A DNA stretch of 9,452 nucleotides from the NCBI GenBank assembly GCA_964538225.1, contig CAZIDW010000051.1:1-9452 (forward strand). The letters run 5' to 3'. Source of the DNA: JAFGCR01 sp964538225. Lineage in GTDB: Bacteria; Patescibacteriota; Gracilibacteria; UM-FILTER-43-11. Both the position numbers and the translations under genes were made by a program. Positions 6,179 to 9,452 of this stretch are shown piece after piece. The notes beneath the pieces are model-generated. The model was given only the letters and a program-made list of their open reading frames with translations, searched no databases and was not told the origin of the DNA. The first letter of the stretch is position 1; each line of letters opens with the position of its first letter.

Positions 6179-7339
6179 TTATTTAATTGGTGTAAATCCT
6201 CTCAGCCTTTTAACCGTCTCAACCAAACAATCGACAGTATAATCGATTTCCTCCCTGGTGTTAAATTTCCCCAGCGTAAAACGGATATTGCTGTTCAGGT
6301 CGTTGTCTTTAAGCCCGATCGCTTTCAGAATATTGGATGCCTGTAATTTATCGGACGAACAGGCTGACCCCGTGGAAACACAGATGCCTTTGGCGGACAG
6401 ATCCATTAAAATCGCCTCCCCTTCGATCCGCCGGAACATGACATTCAGGTTATTCGGATTCCGGTTTTCAAAACTGCCGTTCAGCTGAACATCCCCGATC
6501 TCTTCCTGGATGCGTTTCCAGAAATAGGCAGAAAGTTCTGAGACTCTTTTTACGATTGCCTTCTGTTCCTCATACGCCAGCCGGAGCGCTTCGGCCATCC
6601 CGACGATCCCGGGCAGGTTATGAGTACCGGACCGCAGGCCGTATTCCTGCCCCCCGCCGGCCATAAAAGGCCTGATCTTCACCCGGCGGTTGACATAAGC
6701 CAGGCCGACCCCCTTAGGGCCGTTGAATTTATGGGCGGAAAGGCTTAAGAAATCCGCATTCCACCCGCGGATGTCGATGGTCTTATAAGGAACCGCCTGA
6801 ACCGCGTCGGTATGAAACAGAATACCCTTCTTCCGCGCGAACGCCCCGATTTTTTCAACCGGCTGAATAGTGCCGATCTCGTTGTTCACGGCCATCACGG
6901 AGATCAGGAGCGTCTCCGGCCGGACCATTTTTTTGACTTGGGCAAGGTCAACGACACCGGAGGAATCAACAGGAATATACTCCACGTCAAATCCTTCCTC
7001 TGCCAACTGCTGAGCGGTTTTTAAAACCGACGGATGCTCAATGGAGGAAACAAGAAGGTGATTTGAACGTGATTCAAAATCCCGATTGGCGCGCATCACT
7101 CCCTTAAGGACCATATTATTGGATTCGGTCGCCCCGGAGGTGAAGATGAGATTGCCGGGGTCACAATTCAGAATCCGGCCGACCTGTTCTTTGGCTTTTA
7201 TCAGAGTCAGTGAATTCTCCTCTCCTATAAAATGGATGGATGACGCGTTGCCGTATTTTTCCGTCAGATAAGGTTCCATCTTTTCAAAAACCCGCTCATC
7301 CAGTTTGGTGGTCGCCGAATTGTCAAGGTAGACGTTCAT
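6179..7339 (-). CDS. iscS: cysteine desulfurase, IscS/NifS family
   Basis: This 386-aa PLP enzyme converts cysteine to alanine and hands persulfide sulfur to IscU and to tRNA thiolation enzymes. Key residues are in place: H102 (SSIEHPSV) stacking on PLP, D178 (HTDAVQ), the PLP-binding K204 (SAHKFNGPKG) and the mobile-loop catalytic C327 (GSACSS). The N-terminus MNVYLDNSATT and the ATESNN motif (70-75) are typical. Length is normal for class I desulfurases; the GSACSS loop and C-terminal region fit NifS/IscS rather than SufS. A GGAAG stretch lies just before the ATG, the best Shine-Dalgarno-like sequence in the window. The gene is transcribed toward iscU and divergently from dus. Its TAA directly follows the 14-bp tandem repeats. 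Confidence 0.96.
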   Translation of the reverse strand: MNVYLDNSATTKLDERVFEKMEPYLTEKYGNASSIHFIGEENSLTLIKAKEQVGRILNCDPGNLIFTSGATESNNMVLKGVMRANRDFESRSNHLLVSSIEHPSVLKTAQQLAEEGFDVEYIPVDSSGVVDLAQVKKMVRPETLLISVMAVNNEIGTIQPVEKIGAFARKKGILFHTDAVQAVPYKTIDIRGWNADFLSLSAHKFNGPKGVGLAYVNRRVKIRPFMAGGGQEYGLRSGTHNLPGIVGMAEALRLAYEEQKAIVKRVSELSAYFWKRIQEEIGDVQLNGSFENRNPNNLNVMFRRIEGEAILMDLSAKGICVSTGSACSSDKLQASNILKAIGLKDNDLNSNIRFTLGKFNTREEIDYTVDCLVETVKRLRGFTPIK

Positions 7340-7357
7340 TCTTCCAGTGCTGCGGAC

Positions 7358-7380
7358 CTGCAGGCCTGTCAGCCCTGCAG
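7358..7380. repeat. short inverted repeat between iscS and dus
   Basis: CTGCAGG (7358-7364) and CCTGCAG (7374-7380) are perfect inverted 7-mers around CCTGTCAGC. They lie in the divergent promoter region, 20-40 bp upstream of the iscS ATG. This could be a regulator site or a hairpin in the iscS leader; nothing in the sequence decides. Confidence 0.5.
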
Positions 7381-7424
7381 ACCTCGTTATTAAGTAAGTG
7401 CTATTTTATACGTAATCCAAATAA

Positions 7425-7458
7425 ATGAAAATTGAAAATTGAAAATTTAAAATTTACA
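7425..7458 (+). repeat. AT-rich degenerate repeat in the dus leader
   Basis: The leader is made of near-repeats of TGAAAAT (ATGAAAATTGAAAATTGAAAATTTAAAATT in pattern, given here by motif only from 7425 on). A TTG at 7432 and an ATG at 7425 in this stretch could open longer or alternative frames, but the encoded residues look like translated spacer. Confidence 0.55.
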
Positions 7459-8502
7459 ATGAATCTGATGAATAAAAGTTTCTGGACTGAATTAGGCAAG
7501 CCTATTGTAGGCCTCGCCCCCATGGACGGCGTCACCGACGCCGCGTTTCGGTATATGACCACCAAAACCAGTCAGCCCGATGTGATCTACACGGAATTTG
7601 TGAACGTGGAAGGACTGGCGCGGGGGGCGGTTTCCATGCTGGACCACTTTATCTACAGCAAGATCGAACGGCCGGTCGTCGCCCAGATATACGGAATCGA
7701 GACCGACTCGTTTTATAAAGTGGCGCTGATGGGCTGTTATCTGGGATTTGACGGCATCGACATCAACATGGGCTGCCCCGCCAATAAGGTGGCGCGGCGG
7801 AATTCGGGCGCAGGCCTGATTCGCGTGCCGGAGCAGGCTAAAAAGATCATCCGCACCGTCAAACAGGCCGCGCGGGACTGGGCGGACGGGATTACATTGG
7901 AAAAAGCGGGGATCCGGCCTAAGATCATCAAGTCCATCTCTGAAAGCCGGGATGATCATCCCGGCCCGCGCAGACTGATACCGATTTCCGTTAAAACCCG
8001 CACCGGCATCGACAAAGTGGTCGCGGAAGAGTGGATTAAAGAACTCCTGTCCGAATCCCCTGCCCTAATCACCCTGCACGGCCGCACGTTAAAACAAATG
8101 TATGCAGGCGAAGCGAACTGGGAAATAATCGGCAAAGTGGCCGAAATCGTCAAAAAAACCGACACACTGTTTTTAGGAAACGGAGATGTGCAGTCAGTTG
8201 AAGAGGCCCGCCAAAAATGCGAAACCTACGGAACCGACGGCGTGCTAGTAGGCAGGGCGACCTGCGGCAACCCCTGGTTCTTCAGCGGTTATGAGCCGAC
8301 AATAAAAGAACGTTTCAAAACCGCCGTCGACCACGCCCGCTGTTTTGAGGAACTGTCGATGAAAAACGCCTTCTTTGCCATGCGAAAACATCTCGCCTGG
8401 TACTGCCGGGGATTCGATGGCGCACGGGAACTGAGAAAGGAGCTGATGCAGAGCAACAGCGCTGAGGAAGTTGAAAAAATATTAAAGGCTTTTAAGCCAT
8501 AA
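7459..8502 (+). CDS. dus: tRNA-dihydrouridine synthase (DusB-like) with an insertion
   Basis: This FMN enzyme reduces uridine in the tRNA D-loop. The TIM-barrel motifs are present: GLAPMDGVTD at the N-terminus, NMGCPANKV with the catalytic C106, SVKTRTG (K179), LHGRT (H207), the GNGDV FMN-phosphate loop and GRATCGNPWFF. Numbering is from the ATG at 7459 (347 aa). A TTG at 7432 would add nine residues of AT-repeat translation, and the ATG at 7468 (MNKSFWTELGKPI) is an equally good start. Between the helix ending QAARDW and the strand ISVKTR there are about 30 extra residues (about 142-175), rich in Arg/Lys/Pro/Asp and not seen in E. coli DusB. The DNA there holds a perfect 20-bp palindrome. 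The 3' end overlaps the convergent membrane-protein gene by 11 bp. Confidence 0.94.
   Translation: MNLMNKSFWTELGKPIVGLAPMDGVTDAAFRYMTTKTSQPDVIYTEFVNVEGLARGAVSMLDHFIYSKIERPVVAQIYGIETDSFYKVALMGCYLGFDGIDINMGCPANKVARRNSGAGLIRVPEQAKKIIRTVKQAARDWADGITLEKAGIRPKIIKSISESRDDHPGPRRLIPISVKTRTGIDKVVAEEWIKELLSESPALITLHGRTLKQMYAGEANWEIIGKVAEIVKKTDTLFLGNGDVQSVEEARQKCETYGTDGVLVGRATCGNPWFFSGYEPTIKERFKTAVDHARCFEELSMKNAFFAMRKHLAWYCRGFDGARELRKELMQSNSAEEVEKILKAFKP
7946..7965. repeat. perfect 20-bp palindrome inside dus
   Basis: GCCGGGATGATCATCCCGGC reads the same on both strands and encodes SRDDHPG inside the extra segment of the Dus protein. It keeps the frame open. A palindrome this long is unlikely by chance at a given site. 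Confidence 0.9.
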
Positions 8503-8875
8503 AACCGTAATAACCGAAAAACAGACCAAAAGCTAAAACGATCAAAGCCCAGATGACCATGTGGCCTTTCTTTTTAAACAGCTTATGCCACATGCCCACA
8601 TGCCCGGGGAAGACCAAAAACATAAAACCCTTCAGTAAGGCGAGCCAGCCAAAGATCGTGACCACGACCACCCAGCTGGGTTCCCAGATGTTGTGGTAGG
8701 TGACGATTAAAAAACCGACCACCGCGGCCAATATGCCCCCCATATAAAACACAAAAGGATTTTTGAGCATATCGCCCATGAGCTTATGGTAATAACCGGG
8801 GCTCAGTAACATGCCCAGCCCCACCATCAGGTAAACGACGGCGAACAGTTTCGCGATAAAAATGGAAAGTTCCAT
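8492..8875 (-). CDS. uncharacterised 127-aa 4-TM membrane protein
   Basis: I do not recognise a named family. Four hydrophobic segments lie at about residues 5-24, 41-60, 68-89 and 105-124, with short loops and a Lys-rich cytoplasmic-type loop (KLFKKKGH) before the last. Features shared with the neighbour at 8986-9369 are SIFIA/SIFLA near the start, GYYHKLM/GYYKKLM after TM1, HN at 61-62, a GW pair in TM3, an FP pair after it and a G-aromatic-FMA/WMA end. Both are exactly 127 aa, so they are tandem duplicates. Its stop lies inside the 3' end of dus on the other strand. The start has no Shine-Dalgarno; the leader is an AT-rich repeat. Function unknown. Confidence 0.85.
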   Translation of the reverse strand: MELSIFIAKLFAVVYLMVGLGMLLSPGYYHKLMGDMLKNPFVFYMGGILAAVVGFLIVTYHNIWEPSWVVVVTIFGWLALLKGFMFLVFPGHVGMWHKLFKKKGHMVIWALIVLAFGLFFGYYGFMA

Positions 8876-8879
8876 AATA

Positions 8880-8912
8880 ATTGAAAGTTAAGAGTTAAAA
8901 GTTGAAAGTTAA
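8880..8912. repeat. AT-rich degenerate repeat upstream of the 4-TM gene
   Basis: Near-copies of TTGAAAGTTAA and GAGTTAAAAG lie directly upstream of the minus-strand start at 8875. They resemble the leader of dus in style and suggest a dispersed low-complexity spacer family. Confidence 0.45.
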
Positions 8913-8957
8913 TCTATATATAGTTCTGGAGGGCGAAAACATTTGTTTGGAAAGGCT

Positions 8958-8980
8958 GAAAACTTGTTTGAAAAGTTTTC
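8958..8980. terminator. hairpin between the two 4-TM genes
   Basis: GAAAACTT (8958-8965) and AAGTTTTC (8973-8980) form a perfect 8-bp stem with a 7-nt loop. It lies 6 nt downstream of the stop of the 8986-9369 gene. There is no clear U-run after it on the minus strand, so termination is uncertain; it may only stabilise the transcript end. Confidence 0.35.
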
Positions 8981-8985
8981 GGAGA

Positions 8986-9369
8986 CTAAGCCATCCAGCC
9001 GAAATAACTAAAAAGGATTCCCAGCGCCAGGCCGAAACAGCCCCACAATAAACGGACATTGACCCATTCGATAAAAGCCGTACCCATACGCTTTGACCAT
9101 TGCGGGAAAATAAGGATGACAAGGCTTTCCAGAAAAGCGACCCAGCCGAACAAGGTGACAAGAATAGGCCAGCCCTCCCATACATTGTGCTTTAAAATCC
9201 ATATAAAACTTACGATCAAACTCAAAAAGCCCATGGTGAAAAGCCAGGAAGCGTTTTTCATAAATTCCTTCATCAGCTTTTTATAATATCCGGCATGAAT
9301 CAGCATGGCGAGCCCGCTGACGACATAGGCCAAACCGATAACCCTGGCCAGAAAAATCGATAAATCCAT
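8986..9369 (-). CDS. uncharacterised 127-aa 4-TM membrane protein, paralogue
   Basis: This is the upstream tandem copy of the protein at 8492-8875, with the same length and layout. TMs lie at about 5-24, 42-60, 68-88 and 105-124. HN is at 61-62, GW at 75-76 and FP at 88-89, and the C-terminus SYFGWMA matches GYYGFMA. It has more Trp than its neighbour. The two are separated by 110 nt, including a hairpin and AT-rich repeat, so they may be separately expressed. The leader before the ATG is a run of A and T on the coding strand without a Shine-Dalgarno. No enzyme motif or ligand site can be seen. Function unknown. Confidence 0.85.
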   Translation of the reverse strand: MDLSIFLARVIGLAYVVSGLAMLIHAGYYKKLMKEFMKNASWLFTMGFLSLIVSFIWILKHNVWEGWPILVTLFGWVAFLESLVILIFPQWSKRMGTAFIEWVNVRLLWGCFGLALGILFSYFGWMA

Positions 9370-9404
9370 TTTTTATTTTTATTATTTTTTAAAAACGCAA
9401 TGAC

Positions 9405-9432
9405 ATACTCCCCGACGCAAGCGTCGAGGTAT
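9405..9432. repeat. REP-like hairpin at the window edge
   Basis: CGACGC-AA-GCGTCG (9413-9426) is a perfect 6-bp stem. It extends with one mismatch through CC/GG, and further with ATA/TAT after a two-base bulge. Stable dispersed hairpins of this form occur as REP elements or at IS200/IS605 ends. No transposase is in the window, so the identity is open. It could also terminate a gene beyond the edge. Confidence 0.45.
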
Positions 9433-9452
9433 CTAGGTTAGACCTTCAAACA

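Noticed and set aside
7492..7959. 155-aa minus-strand ORF inside dus
   Set aside because: It is antisense to conserved Dus motifs, has low-complexity composition, and has no recognisable domain.
8895..9286. Three ORFs overlapping the second 4-TM gene
   Set aside because: All are alternate-frame shadows of the 127-aa gene, which aligns with its paralogue over its full length.

Overview
The window reads as bacterial chromosome with the standard stop codons: TGA ends both macB and the 92-aa ORF at positions where their families or the adjoining gene expect an end. No phage or plasmid genes are visible. A self-splicing intron in a tRNA gene, AT-rich intergenic spacers built of short degenerate repeats, little sign of Shine-Dalgarno sequences, and small uncharacterised 4-TM proteins together suggest a Patescibacteria/CPR-type or similar uncultured lineage. 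That taxonomic reading is inference; the sequence alone does not prove it.

Left region (1-932). A tRNA-Asn(GUU) gene is split inside its anticodon, between bases 35 and 36, by a 509-nt group I intron (161-669). The core can be folded by eye: P1, P2, P3, P4, P5, P6, P7, P8, P9 and P10 all have complementary partners in the right order, with the splice-site U-G wobble and a terminal G. An HNH homing-endonuclease ORF lies in the P1 loop and runs on into the core. It is broken (or recoded) by one missing base in an A7 tract. Its ATG sits in a perfect 7-bp hairpin.

ABC exporter region (933-5169, + strand). Four tightly packed genes form an evident operon: a 92-aa single-TM protein, an unusually long HlyD/MacA-type adaptor (697 aa), a MacB/LolD-type ATPase and a MacB/FtsX-type permease. 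Together they make a MacAB-like tripartite-type exporter, or peptide/lipid translocator, with an extra small membrane subunit.

Middle and right regions (5170-9452). A decayed copy of a 4-TM membrane protein (5277-5649) is followed by a minus-strand iscS-iscU pair for Fe-S cluster assembly. The spacer between iscS and iscU holds a 16-bp inverted repeat, a GC hairpin and a 14-bp tandem repeat that ends at the iscS stop codon. Divergent to iscS is a dihydrouridine synthase gene whose protein has a ~30-residue insertion containing a perfect 20-bp DNA palindrome. Its 3' end overlaps by 11 bp a convergent 127-aa 4-TM protein, followed by an intact paralogue of the same length. The window closes in an AT-rich spacer and a REP-like hairpin.
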